DNA from: CAZNER01 sp964572065
Lineage (GTDB): Bacteria > Patescibacteriota > Dojkabacteria > JAHIVN01
Reading direction: 5' to 3'
Length of the DNA: 45,615 nucleotides
Assembly (NCBI GenBank): GCA_964572065.1
Contig: CAZNER010000005.1
Location: 1-45,615 of the forward strand
Shown here one piece after another: positions 15,436 to 23,850 of the stretch; the first letter of the stretch is position 1; the number at the start of each line of letters is the position of its first letter. Below the pieces are notes generated by a model, which worked only from the letters and a program-made list of their open reading frames with translations, did no database searches and had not been told where the DNA came from. A program made the translations under genes and the position numbers.

Positions 15436-16011
15436 ATGTCAAAAATTGGTAAGAGACCTATTGATATTCCAGATGGAGTAGAAGTTAAGGTTGAAGATAA
15501 AGGAAAATTAGGTGGTCAAAAAGTGATTGTAAAAGGTCAACTTGGGGCGCTAAACGAGAATTTTAGATGTGATATAAAATGTAGTGTTAAAGATGGACAA
15601 GTAGTTTTTAAGAGGCTTAATGATTCTAAGTCTGCGAAATCTTTACATGGTTTATATAGGACCTTGGTTTTTAATATGATAAGGGGAGTTACAAAGGGAT
15701 ATGAGAAAGATTTAGAAATGGTGGGTATAGGGTATAGAGCTGAAATTAAAGGTAAAAATTTAGAGGTATTAGCAGGTGCTACTCATCCTTACATTTTTGA
15801 TCCAGTTGAAGGTATTACTTATAAGGTTAATGATAAGGTTAATATAAAGATTAAAGGTATAGATAAGCAATTAGTTGGTCAGATAGCTGCAGATATTAGG
15901 TCTGTTGCAAAACCCGAGCCATACAAGGGGAAAGGAATCAGATACAAAGGAGAATACATTAGAAGGAAAGCAGGTAAGGCTGCAAAGGCAGCTGAAGGTG
16001 TGGCTGAATAG
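15436..16011 (+). CDS. rplF: Ribosomal protein L6 (uL6)
   Basis: L6 lies near the factor-binding site of the 50S subunit. 191 residues with MSKIGKRPIDIPDGVEV, the hinge LVFNMIRGVTKGYEKDLEM, IGYRA, and the C-terminal PEPYKGKGIRYKGEYIRRKAGK (in part). An Ala/Lys tail follows. Confidence 0.96.
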   Translation: MSKIGKRPIDIPDGVEVKVEDKGKLGGQKVIVKGQLGALNENFRCDIKCSVKDGQVVFKRLNDSKSAKSLHGLYRTLVFNMIRGVTKGYEKDLEMVGIGYRAEIKGKNLEVLAGATHPYIFDPVEGITYKVNDKVNIKIKGIDKQLVGQIAADIRSVAKPEPYKGKGIRYKGEYIRRKAGKAAKAAEGVAE

Positions 16012-16039
16012 AATATTATATATTTTAATCGGATAAAAA

Positions 16040-16384
16040 GTGGGTACTAAGAATTATAGAATAAAAAGGAAAAAAAGAATTAGGAAGAAAATATTTGGTA
16101 ATAAAGATAGACCAAGATTGAGCGTTTTTAGATCTAATAAACATATTTATGCTCAAGTGGTTAATGATGTAGATGGTGATACAATTGCGAGTATGGGCGA
16201 TTTAAATTTATCAAAGAAGTCAGGTACAAAAACAGAGATTGCAAAGGAAGTTGGTAGAAAATTAGGTGGTAAATTAAAGAAAGAAAAAATACTAAAGGTT
16301 GTTTTTGATAGAAGTGGCTATAAATATCATGGTAGGTTAAAAGCATTAGCAGAAGAGGTGAGGAAGATAGGTATAGAGTTTTAA
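16040..16384 (+). CDS. rplR: Ribosomal protein L18 (uL18)
   Basis: L18 delivers 5S rRNA with L5. It starts with GTG. 114 residues: IRKKIFGNKDRPRLSVFRSN, HIYAQVVNDVDG, FDRSGYKYHGRLKALAEEVR. It fits its usual place between rplF and rpsE. Confidence 0.95.
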   Translation: MGTKNYRIKRKKRIRKKIFGNKDRPRLSVFRSNKHIYAQVVNDVDGDTIASMGDLNLSKKSGTKTEIAKEVGRKLGGKLKKEKILKVVFDRSGYKYHGRLKALAEEVRKIGIEF

Positions 16385-16417
16385 TAAGTAATATTTAAAT
16401 TTTATTTATCAAAAGTA

Positions 16418-17083
16418 ATGTCTAAAGTAAAAAAGGATAAGTTGAAAAAAGAAGAAGATAAGAAGGAAAAAAAATTGATATCCAAGAAAAAAGATAAACC
16501 AGTTAAAAAGGTAACAAAGCAAGATAAAACAAAGAAGGAAGAAAAGAATAAAAAGAAAAGTTCAAATATCCAGACACGTAGAAAGAGAGCAATTAGAAAG
16601 GCTGGTATTAAAGATAGGAGATTTGAGAGGAAGAGAGAACGGAGTAAAAAGAAGAGAGAGTATGAGACACGGATAGTTTCTATTAGAAGGGTTGCAAAGG
16701 TAAAAGCTGGTGGAAAAAGGTTAAGAATGAGTATCATGGTTGTTGTTGGGGATAAGAAAGGTAAGGTGGGAATTGGTTTGGCTAAAGGTAAAGATGTTAG
16801 AGATGCTCAAAATAAGGCGATTAGTAAGGCAAAAAAGAATATGATTGAGGTTCCTTTAAAAGGAAGAACAATACCACATGAAATTACTTGTAAGTATAAA
16901 GCAGCAAAGATATTTTTAAAACCAGCTTCTCCTGGAACCGGTGTAATTGCTGGAGACACAATTCGTGCTGTTGTTGAAATTGCTGGTATAAAGGATATTT
17001 TAACTAAGGAGATAAGAACAAACAATGCTATTTCTAATGTATATGCTACATTTAAAGCATTAAAGAAATTAAAATCTGAGTAA
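16418..17083 (+). CDS. rpsE: Ribosomal protein S5 (uS5) with lysine-rich N-terminal extension
   Basis: S5 is involved in decoding accuracy. The core starts near residue 75 (TRIVSIRRVAKVKAGGKRLR) and continues with KVGIGLAKGKDV, IPHEI, KPASPGTGVIAGDTIRAV and a normal C-terminus. The first roughly 70 residues are nearly all Lys, Glu, Asp and Arg. The gene ends 9 bases before rplO: rpmD (L30), usually between them, is absent. Confidence 0.95.
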   Translation: MSKVKKDKLKKEEDKKEKKLISKKKDKPVKKVTKQDKTKKEEKNKKKSSNIQTRRKRAIRKAGIKDRRFERKRERSKKKREYETRIVSIRRVAKVKAGGKRLRMSIMVVVGDKKGKVGIGLAKGKDVRDAQNKAISKAKKNMIEVPLKGRTIPHEITCKYKAAKIFLKPASPGTGVIAGDTIRAVVEIAGIKDILTKEIRTNNAISNVYATFKALKKLKSE

Positions 17084-17092
17084 TTTAAAGTA

Positions 17093-17548
17093 ATGAAATT
17101 AAACAATTTGAAGAAAACAACAGGTAAAAAAAGTAAAAGAAGAGGTCGGGGTTATGGTTCAGGAAAAGGTGGGCATACTGTGGGTTTTGGGCAGAAAGGG
17201 CAGAGCAGCCGAAGTGGTTTCAAAAAGCTTAGGGGCTGGATACGAGAGACTAAGATTAAATCAATACCAAAATTAAGGGGAATCGGTAAAAGATCGGCAA
17301 AAAGAGGATATTTTAAGAATAAGATAAATAAGGAAATAGTAAATTTAGATAAACTCAATGAGAATTATAAAAACGGAGATTATGTAAGTGTTAGAACTTT
17401 AGTTAAGAAGAAAATAATAAAAAACAGTGATACAGAAGTAAAGGTATTAGGTAAGGGCAAGATTACAAGAAAACTTTATATTCAAGATATCAAAGTATCT
17501 GACAGTGCTAGAAAGAAAATTGAGAGAGCTGGTGGAAAGGTAAGTTAG
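17093..17548 (+). CDS. rplO: Ribosomal protein L15 (uL15)
   Basis: L15 is a late 50S assembly protein. 151 residues with the Gly-rich RRGRGYGSGKGGHTVGFGQK start and QSSRSGFKKLRGW, then KVLGKGKITRKL and a short C-terminal globular part (ARKKIERAGGKV). Confidence 0.95.
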   Translation: MKLNNLKKTTGKKSKRRGRGYGSGKGGHTVGFGQKGQSSRSGFKKLRGWIRETKIKSIPKLRGIGKRSAKRGYFKNKINKEIVNLDKLNENYKNGDYVSVRTLVKKKIIKNSDTEVKVLGKGKITRKLYIQDIKVSDSARKKIERAGGKVS

Positions 17549-17574
17549 AAATAAGAATATTTATTATTAAACTT

Positions 17575-18882
17575 TTGTATTTGATCAAGAAACATTTCCA
17601 ACAATTAAGCCAGATATTTAAGAATCCTGAAATAAGAAGGAAGATACTTTTTACTTCCTTTATGCTTTTTATTTTTAGATTATTAGCAGCTATTCCATTA
17701 CCTGGCATTAATGGACAGGCTTTTAAGGAATTTTTTGGAGACAGTCCATTTGGTAACATTTTTACACTAGTCACAGGTGGGAGGTTAGATAATCCCTCAG
17801 TTGTAGCTATTGGATTAGCATCATATATTAATGCTTCTGTAGCTATTCAATTATTAACTAGTGTAATACCCAAGTTAGAAGAGCTTTCTAAGGAAGGGGA
17901 GAGAGGGAGACAGGTTATAAATCAGTATCCTAGGTATTTAACGATACCTTTATCAATTTTACAGGCTCTTGTTATATATACTATTTTAAAAAATCAATTT
18001 CCTGATTTAATAGGAGATCCTTCGATTTTAGAGATAGCTACGATGGTTGTTAGTTTAACTGCTGGAACAATATTACTCATGTGGATTAGTGAGCTAATAT
18101 CAGAAGAAGGAATAGGAAATGGTTCATCTATAATAATATTTGCAGGTATATTAGCATCTTTGCCTGGTTTGATGAAGAGAGATTTAGAAATTGTTGCATA
18201 TGATAAAATACTCGTTGTAAGTATAGTAATTGGAGCTTTAATTATGATAGCAGGTATTGTTTTCGTTACTGAAGCAATAAGGAAAGTACCAATACAATAT
18301 GCAAGAAGAGTAAGGGGGAGTAAGATGCAGGGAGGGCAGAGCTCATATTTACCTCTAAAAATTAATCAAGCAGGTGTTATGCCGGTGATTTTTGCGGCAT
18401 CTTTTTTGACTTTTCCTCAAATAATAATTCAATTTTTTACAAGTGCTTCAGATTCTTCTTCAATTTTTTACAGAGTTAGTGAGAAAGTAAATATTTTATA
18501 TTCAAATGAATACTTATGGCTTTATAATCTTTTACATTTTGTTCTTATTGTTGCATTTACTTTTTTCTATACTTTTATTGTTTTAAACCCTTCAGAGCAG
18601 GCGGAGAATTTGAAGAAAGCTGGAGGTTTTATTCCAGGGATACGTCCTGGTGAATCTACTGCAAATTACATTACTAATATAATGATAAAGCTTACAGTTA
18701 TAGGTTCAGTTTTCTTGGCAACAATAGCGTTGATACCTTCATTAGTAAAAAGAGGCATTCAGTTAGCAATTCTTTCAGGGATTGGAGGTACAAGTATATT
18801 AATTGTTGTAGGGGTAATACTAGATACTATTCGGAAGATTAAATCTATGGTAGTTTCAAGGAGTTATTCAAAATATAAATAG
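17575..18882 (+). CDS. secY: Protein translocase subunit SecY
   Basis: SecY is the channel of the Sec translocon in the cytoplasmic membrane. 435 residues with ten expected membrane segments; typical marks are AIPLPGING (TM1), the plug and LASYINASVAIQLLT region, ISEEGIGNGSSIIIFAGI, IQYARRVRGSK, LPLKINQAGVMPVIFA and the GFIPGIRPGESTANYI loop. No ATG lies near the expected start; TTG at 17575 or 17581 must be used. Its partner motor secA is also in this window. Confidence 0.96.
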   Translation: MYLIKKHFQQLSQIFKNPEIRRKILFTSFMLFIFRLLAAIPLPGINGQAFKEFFGDSPFGNIFTLVTGGRLDNPSVVAIGLASYINASVAIQLLTSVIPKLEELSKEGERGRQVINQYPRYLTIPLSILQALVIYTILKNQFPDLIGDPSILEIATMVVSLTAGTILLMWISELISEEGIGNGSSIIIFAGILASLPGLMKRDLEIVAYDKILVVSIVIGALIMIAGIVFVTEAIRKVPIQYARRVRGSKMQGGQSSYLPLKINQAGVMPVIFAASFLTFPQIIIQFFTSASDSSSIFYRVSEKVNILYSNEYLWLYNLLHFVLIVAFTFFYTFIVLNPSEQAENLKKAGGFIPGIRPGESTANYITNIMIKLTVIGSVFLATIALIPSLVKRGIQLAILSGIGGTSILIVVGVILDTIRKIKSMVVSRSYSKYK

Positions 18883-18894
18883 TTGTATTTAGTT

Positions 18895-19473
18895 ATGATA
18901 ATAGTAATAGTTGGTATCGCAGGTTCAGGTAAAACAACTCAATCTAAGTTGTTAGCAAAGAAGATAGGGGTACCTGCTATATCGATGGGAGAAGTTTTGA
19001 GGAATGCAAGGGATGCTAAGACAGTTCTTGGTATTGAAGCAACTAAATATTTAGAAGAAGGTAAGTTGGTACCAGCTAAATTGATGAAAGCACTGACAAG
19101 ATTCAGATTGGCTGAAGATGATTGTAAGGATGGATTTATTCTTGATGGTGCTCCAAGAAGAGTAGAAGAAGCAGTTATGTTAGATGATTATTTGTCTGGA
19201 AGAAGCGATAGAATAGATTATGTTTTTTCTATAGAGATTACCAAAGATGAGGCTATAAAAAGATTACTAAAGAGATATGAAAAGCCTAAGGATAAAGGAG
19301 GGAAACGTTCTGATGATAATATAGAAGATATAAAGACTCGCATTTTTGAATATTATGATAATATTGATGCAGTAAAAGTTTATTATCGGAAAAAAGATAT
19401 TTTGGAAATTGTTGATGGTAGTGGAGAAATAGAAGATATTCATAGGGGAATATGTAATATTTTACAGTTGTAA
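18895..19473 (+). CDS. adk: Adenylate kinase
   Basis: It catalyses ATP + AMP to 2 ADP. ATG at 18895 is preferred to the TTG at 18883, since the P-loop then starts right after the first strand (IIVIVGIAGSGKTTQSK). Other marks: ISMGEVLRNA (AMP site), DGFILDGAPRR (usually DGFPR) and RSDDNIEDIKTRIFEY (consensus RxDD...R). At 192 residues it has a short LID without zinc cysteines. Between secY and map, as in Gram-positive bacteria. Confidence 0.93.
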   Translation: MIIVIVGIAGSGKTTQSKLLAKKIGVPAISMGEVLRNARDAKTVLGIEATKYLEEGKLVPAKLMKALTRFRLAEDDCKDGFILDGAPRRVEEAVMLDDYLSGRSDRIDYVFSIEITKDEAIKRLLKRYEKPKDKGGKRSDDNIEDIKTRIFEYYDNIDAVKVYYRKKDILEIVDGSGEIEDIHRGICNILQL

Positions 19474-19495
19474 TTTATCTTGTTTGATTTTATAC

Positions 19496-20245
19496 ATGGG
19501 GATAATTATTAAGACAAAAGAAGATGTGGAGATAATGAGAGAGGGCGGTAGGATGCTTGCTGATATAATGAGGGAAATTGTTAGTAATGCTAAGGTTGGG
19601 AATTCGACTTTGGGATTAGATAAAATCGCAAATGATCTTTGTAAGAAGAATAAAGTTAAGCCTGCTTTTCTTGGATATATGGATTATCCTGCGACAGCTT
19701 GTTTCGGGGTAAATGATACAGTTGTACATGGGATTCCTTCAAAAGATGAAATATTGAATGAAGGCGATATTATTAGCATAGATATGGGAATTATTTATAA
19801 AGATTTTTATTCTGATCATGCTGTGACAGTGGGGATCGGAGATATCCCAGAGAATGCTCAAAGATTGATAAATACAACAAAGAATTGTTTGGATACGGCT
19901 GTAGAGAAAGCTACAGCTGGAAATAAAATAGGAGATATAGGTTTTACTATACAATCAATCGCAGAATTAGCTGGTTTTAGTGTTGTAAAACAGATGGTTG
20001 GACATGGAGTTGGTAGGAATCTGCATGAAGATCCTCAGATACCGGGATTTGGCAATAGAGGGGAAGGTTTAGAATTAAAAGAAGGAATGACTATAGCTAT
20101 AGAGTGTATTATTAACGAAGGAGATGAAGGAATTAAGTTTTTAGATGATGGTTGGACTACAAAGACAGATGATGGTAAACTGTCTGCTCTTTTTGAAAAT
20201 TCGATAGCTATTAATAAAAATAAAGCAGAAGTATTGACAAAATAG
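19496..20245 (+). CDS. map: Methionine aminopeptidase type I
   Basis: It removes the initiator methionine from nascent proteins and uses two metal ions. ATG at 19496 is preferred to a TTG at 19484. The ligands are visible: Asp in ISIDMG, Asp in FYSDHAVTVG, His in MVGHGVGRNLHEDP, Glu in IAIECIINEG (the usual IEP motif has Cys in place of Pro) and Glu in LFENSIAI. The substrate-binding His of VVHGIP is present. 249 residues, normal length. Confidence 0.95.
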   Translation: MGIIIKTKEDVEIMREGGRMLADIMREIVSNAKVGNSTLGLDKIANDLCKKNKVKPAFLGYMDYPATACFGVNDTVVHGIPSKDEILNEGDIISIDMGIIYKDFYSDHAVTVGIGDIPENAQRLINTTKNCLDTAVEKATAGNKIGDIGFTIQSIAELAGFSVVKQMVGHGVGRNLHEDPQIPGFGNRGEGLELKEGMTIAIECIINEGDEGIKFLDDGWTTKTDDGKLSALFENSIAINKNKAEVLTK

Positions 20246-20272
20246 ATATTAGATTTATTATATTAGGAGTTA

Positions 20273-20295
20273 TCTGATACTGCATAAATATCAGA
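20273..20295 (+). terminator. Hairpin between map and infA
   Basis: TCTGATA (20273-20279) pairs perfectly with TATCAGA (20289-20295) around a 9-base loop. No T-run follows, so it would be a weak terminator, but it lies just upstream of a good promoter. Confidence 0.3.
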
Positions 20296-20311
20296 ATATT
20301 ACCTAATTTGC

Positions 20312-20340
20312 TTGTATCTAGTTATTAGCTTTGCTATAAT
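20312..20340 (+). promoter_or_regulatory. Promoter for infA-rpmJ-rpsM-rpsK-rpsD
   Basis: TTGTAT at 20312-20317, exactly 17 bases, then a perfect TATAAT at 20335-20340; it lies in the largest gap (132 bases) of the spc-alpha region. The predicted leader is about 30 bases. Confidence 0.6.
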
Positions 20341-20377
20341 TAATTTCAGGTATTATATGATAAATTAAATTAAAAAT

Positions 20378-20614
20378 ATGGCTAAAATTATTGATCCAAA
20401 AAAGAAAATTGAAGTCGATGGTGTTGTAAGCGAAAATATGCCGGGTACTAAATTTAGAGTTATTGTAAGTTTAAAAGAAAAGGAACACGAAATAATAGGT
20501 CAATTATCAGGAAAGATGAGAATGAATTATATAAAATTGAATGTTGGGGATAAGGTTAAAGTTGAAATCCCTCTTTATGACTTAAATAAAGGGAGGATTA
20601 TATATAGATATTAG
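20378..20614 (+). CDS. infA: Translation initiation factor IF-1
   Basis: IF-1 blocks the 30S A site during initiation. 78 residues of S1-like OB fold: DGVVSENMPGTKFRVIV, GQLSGKMRMNYIKLNVGDKV and the final DLNKGRIIYRY. It is followed 5 bases later by rpmJ, a conserved pair. Confidence 0.95.
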   Translation: MAKIIDPKKKIEVDGVVSENMPGTKFRVIVSLKEKEHEIIGQLSGKMRMNYIKLNVGDKVKVEIPLYDLNKGRIIYRY

Positions 20615-20619
20615 TAATC

Positions 20620-20736
20620 ATGAAAGTAAAAAGTAGCGTAAAAAAAAGATGTGAACATTGTTATATTGTAAGACGGAAGGGACGGGTCTATATTTATTGT
20701 AAAAAAAATCCTAAACATAAACAAAGACAAGGTTAA
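20620..20736 (+). CDS. rpmJ: Ribosomal protein L36 (bL36), zinc-binding
   Basis: A 38-residue protein read from the ATG at 20620 to a TAA at 20734-20736. It starts MKVKSSVKKRCEHCYIVRRK and continues GRVYIYCKKNPKHKQRQG, an unmistakable L36. The zinc ligands are Cys-x2-Cys, then Cys and His. It lies between infA and rpsM as in most bacteria. Confidence 0.97.
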   Translation: MKVKSSVKKRCEHCYIVRRKGRVYIYCKKNPKHKQRQG

Positions 20737-20769
20737 TTAATTTATTTATAATGATTTTTAAATTAAATT

Positions 20770-21165
20770 ATGGCTTTATCAAGAGCGAGAGTTGCAGGGG
20801 TTGATATCCCACTAGAAAAAAGAATAGAGATAGCGTTGACCCATATTCATGGAATAGGTCTTAAAATTTCACAAGAAATTTTAAGTAAGGCAAAGATTAA
20901 TGTTGATAAAAGAACGAAAGATTTGAGTCAGAAAGATATTAGTTTATTAAATTCAATAATTGAAGAAGGATATGAAGTTGAGGGTGAGTTGAAACAAATA
21001 ATTTTTAGAAATATTAAGAGATTAAAAGATATACGTTGTTATAGAGGTATAAGACATAAGCTTGGTTTACCTGTAAGGGGACAACGTACTAGAACTAATG
21101 CAGTAACAAGGAAAGGAAAAAATATTGCTGTTGGTGGTTTGCAGAGGAAATTAGAAAAGACATAA
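20770..21165 (+). CDS. rpsM: Ribosomal protein S13 (uS13)
   Basis: S13 contacts P-site tRNA and the 50S head bridges. 131 residues: RVAGVDIPLEKRIEIALTHI, HGIGLKIS, IKRLKDIRCYRGIRHKLGLP and VRGQRTRTNAVTRKGK. The middle has a few extra residues compared with the usual 120. Confidence 0.96.
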   Translation: MALSRARVAGVDIPLEKRIEIALTHIHGIGLKISQEILSKAKINVDKRTKDLSQKDISLLNSIIEEGYEVEGELKQIIFRNIKRLKDIRCYRGIRHKLGLPVRGQRTRTNAVTRKGKNIAVGGLQRKLEKT

Positions 21166-21188
21166 AATTATTATTAATTTATTAAATT

Positions 21189-21644
21189 ATGGGGAAAAAA
21201 AGAATAAAAGATAAAGTTGAAGATAAAAAAAAGAATGATAAGAAGAGAATGAAATCTAAGGAAGATAAGAAACCGAAGAAAAGGAAGAAAAAAGATGTGC
21301 CTAAGGCAAAGGTCTATGTAAGTTGTAGTTACAATAATACTATTATTTCTTTTTCTGATTATTCGGGTAATGTTTTTGCATGGAGCAGTAGTGGTTGTGC
21401 CGGATTTAGAGGATCAAAGAAAGGTACCGCTTTTGCAGCTACAAAGGCTTCTTATGATGCGTATAATAAAGCATCGAGATATGGTGTAAAAGAAGCAAGT
21501 GTGATAATTAAAGGTGTCGGAATGGGAAGAAGATCTGCAGTAAAGGGATTAAGAACTGCTGGTTTAGTTATTACGTCATTAAAGGATAAAACACCTATTC
21601 CTCATAATGGTTGTAGACCAAGGAAGAAACCAAGAGGTAGTTAA
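21189..21644 (+). CDS. rpsK: Ribosomal protein S11 (uS11) with lysine-rich N-terminal extension
   Basis: S11 lies in the 30S platform near the mRNA exit. The core begins near residue 40: KVYVSCSYNNTIISFSD, SSGCAGFRGSKKGTAFAA, KGVGMGRRSAVKGL and the end PIPHNGCRPRKKPRG. The first 38 residues are almost entirely Lys, Asp, Glu and Arg. Confidence 0.95.
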   Translation: MGKKRIKDKVEDKKKNDKKRMKSKEDKKPKKRKKKDVPKAKVYVSCSYNNTIISFSDYSGNVFAWSSSGCAGFRGSKKGTAFAATKASYDAYNKASRYGVKEASVIIKGVGMGRRSAVKGLRTAGLVITSLKDKTPIPHNGCRPRKKPRGS

Positions 21645-21662
21645 TTTATATATATTAAATAA

Positions 21663-22259
21663 ATGGCTAGAGACTTAAAACCAAAATGGAAAAGATGTAG
21701 AAGAGAAAGATATTCTCTATTTGATAATGATAACTGGAAAAGAAGGCCTACTTTACCTGGTGAACATCCAGTAAGTACTTCTAGGCCATCGGCTTATGCT
21801 ATTCGATTTCGTGAAAAACAGAAGGTCAAGAGGATATATGGATTATTAGAAAGACAATTTAGAAGATTTATTAGAATGGCTGAGGAAACGAAGGGAAATG
21901 CAGGTGTAAGATTATTACAGTTACTAGAAATGAGGTTAGATAATGTTGTATATAGATTAGCTTTAACACCGACAAGGAACGCAGCAAGACAGCTTGTAAA
22001 CCATGGGCATATAAAGGTAAATGGAGAAAAAGTTGATATACCATCATATATAGTTAAGGTTGGAGATGAAATAAGGGTAAGACCAAGTACAAAGAAGAAG
22101 GAATTTATAAAAATATTTCAAGAACAAGCAAAGAAAAATAATGTAAAAAAATGGTTAAATAAGTTAGAGAGCGGAGGAAAAGTTGTTATGGAGCCAAGCA
22201 GGGATATGATAGATAAAGGAATCAATGAACAGTTGATTATTGAGTATTATTCAAGGTAA
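21663..22259 (+). CDS. rpsD: Ribosomal protein S4 (uS4)
   Basis: S4 is a primary 16S rRNA binder and, in E. coli, the alpha-operon repressor. 198 residues: KRCRRERYSLF, SAYAIRFREKQKVKRIYGLL, EMRLDNVVYRLALTPTRNAARQLVNHGHIKVNG (S4 RNA-binding domain, in part). The N-terminus lacks zinc cysteines (C- form). Confidence 0.96.
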   Translation: MARDLKPKWKRCRRERYSLFDNDNWKRRPTLPGEHPVSTSRPSAYAIRFREKQKVKRIYGLLERQFRRFIRMAEETKGNAGVRLLQLLEMRLDNVVYRLALTPTRNAARQLVNHGHIKVNGEKVDIPSYIVKVGDEIRVRPSTKKKEFIKIFQEQAKKNNVKKWLNKLESGGKVVMEPSRDMIDKGINEQLIIEYYSR

Positions 22260-22269
22260 ATTATATAAT
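22240..22269 (+). promoter_or_regulatory. Putative internal promoter before rpoA
   Basis: TTGAGT at 22240-22245 (inside the end of rpsD), 18-base spacer, TATAAT at 22264-22269, predicted leader about 27 bases. It could give rpoA-rplQ-rplM-rpsI extra transcription. Confidence 0.35.
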
Positions 22270-22302
22270 TTTTAGTAATTTAAGATTTTATAAAAATACA
22301 TT

Positions 22303-23238
22303 ATGCTCTCAATAGATAAGTTTAAGTTTAAAGTTATTAAAGAAAAAAAGAAATTTGGTAGTTATCAAATAGGTCCATTGCCTAATGGATATGGAGTTAC
22401 AATAGCTAATGCATTGAGGAGAATGTTATTATCTAGTATAGAAGGTGCGGCTATAACAAGTGTTGAAGTTGCAGGAATTAAGCATGAATACTCAACTATA
22501 GATGGGGTAGTAGATGATGTCTTAACAATAATTCTAAAGTTAAAAAAATTATCTTTAAAATGCTATAGTGACGAACCACAGACTATCGAATTAAATATCA
22601 AAGGTAAGAAGGTTGTAAAAGCTAAGGATATTGAACTAACTTCTGATGTGGAGATAGCAAATCCAGATGTCGAAATTACTGAATTAACGAAGAGTAATGC
22701 TAAGTTAAATATTAAAATGGTGGTTGAAAAAGGCAAAGGCTATTCTTTAAGTGATGAGAAAAAGAGAAGCCAGATAGGTATAATACCTCTTGATGCTGAT
22801 TTTTCACCTGTTAAGAGAGTGGTGGTAAAAGTTACAAAAGCGCGAGTAGGAAAAAAGATTGATTTGGATAAAATTAACATTAAAGTTTATACTAATGGAA
22901 TTATTTCTCCAAAAGATGCTGTTGAAGAAGCTTGTGAGATATATAATAAGATAACTGAGAGATTAGTAAAAGTGGTAGAGGGAAAAGAGGAAAAAAGAAA
23001 AGAAAAAAAGGAAGAGAAAGAAGAAAAAGGGGAAAAGGACTCAAGTTCAGATTTAGATATAGATAAATTAAATTTATCAGCTAGACTTACTAATAGTTTA
23101 ATAAAAGCTGGTTTTAAGAATCTTACTGAATTAGAGGAGAAAACATCAGAAGAAATGATGGAAATAAGAGGTCTAGGGAAAAGGAGTGTAAATGAACTTG
23201 TTGATATTATGAAAAGTTATAAATTAAAAGTAGACTAA
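22303..23238 (+). CDS. rpoA: RNA polymerase alpha subunit
   Basis: Alpha dimerises to start RNA polymerase assembly and its C-terminal domain contacts UP elements and regulators. The N-terminal domain (residues 1-230) has GPLPNGYGVTIANALRRMLL and SSIEGAAITSVEVAGIKHEY. A charged Lys/Glu linker (about 226-248) leads to the CTD (about 251-311): LNLSARLTNSLIKAGFKN and EIRGLGKRSVNELVD, keeping the Arg and Asn of the 265 determinant. This CTD is the closest match to the extra domain on L4 in this window. Confidence 0.97.
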   Translation: MLSIDKFKFKVIKEKKKFGSYQIGPLPNGYGVTIANALRRMLLSSIEGAAITSVEVAGIKHEYSTIDGVVDDVLTIILKLKKLSLKCYSDEPQTIELNIKGKKVVKAKDIELTSDVEIANPDVEITELTKSNAKLNIKMVVEKGKGYSLSDEKKRSQIGIIPLDADFSPVKRVVVKVTKARVGKKIDLDKINIKVYTNGIISPKDAVEEACEIYNKITERLVKVVEGKEEKRKEKKEEKEEKGEKDSSSDLDIDKLNLSARLTNSLIKAGFKNLTELEEKTSEEMMEIRGLGKRSVNELVDIMKSYKLKVD

Positions 23239-23248
23239 AATAATTTTT

Positions 23249-23839
23249 ATGAGACATCAGAAAAAGATAAATAAATTAGGAAGAGATAAATCTCACAGGA
23301 AGGCTATGGTATCTAATATGGCCTCATCTCTTATATTAAGTGAATATATTGTTACAACAAGAGCGAAAGCTAAAATATGCAAATCTTTTACAGATAAGGT
23401 GATTTCTTTTGGGAAAAAAGGTGGACTTCATGCAAAGAAGGAGGTGGAAAAATTATTAGGAGATAAACTGGCAGCAAGCAAAGTGATAAAGGTTCTAGTT
23501 GATAGATATAATGATAGGATAGGCGGATATGTGTCTATAGTACATATAGGTAATCGAAAAGGGGATAATTCGAAAATGTCTAAATTGATATTAGTTGGAT
23601 CTGAACCAATTAGAAAAACTAAAAAGAAAACAAAGAAGGCAAGTAAGAAGAAAACGTCGGGCAAGAAAGATAAGGCTATTAGAAAGCAAAAGAAAGAAAA
23701 ACAAAATATATTAGATAAGGTTAAGACACTTAGAAATAAATTTAAAGGACCAAAGGATATCGGTAATATAAAACAAAAAAAGGATCAAGTTGATAAGCAT
23801 CTTGATGATATTAAAGTTAAAAGTAGATCTGGACTATAA
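23249..23839 (+). CDS. rplQ: Ribosomal protein L17 (bL17) with lysine-rich C-terminal extension
   Basis: L17 lies near the tunnel exit. The core (about 1-115) shows KINKLGRDKSHRKAMVSNMA, SLILSEYIVTTRAKAKICK and NRKGDNSKMSKLILV. Typical L17 ends near residue 120; this one has 196, the surplus being Lys, Asp, Ser and Gly-rich. Confidence 0.94.
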   Translation: MRHQKKINKLGRDKSHRKAMVSNMASSLILSEYIVTTRAKAKICKSFTDKVISFGKKGGLHAKKEVEKLLGDKLAASKVIKVLVDRYNDRIGGYVSIVHIGNRKGDNSKMSKLILVGSEPIRKTKKKTKKASKKKTSGKKDKAIRKQKKEKQNILDKVKTLRNKFKGPKDIGNIKQKKDQVDKHLDDIKVKSRSGL

Positions 23840-23850
23840 ATAAAAAAATA

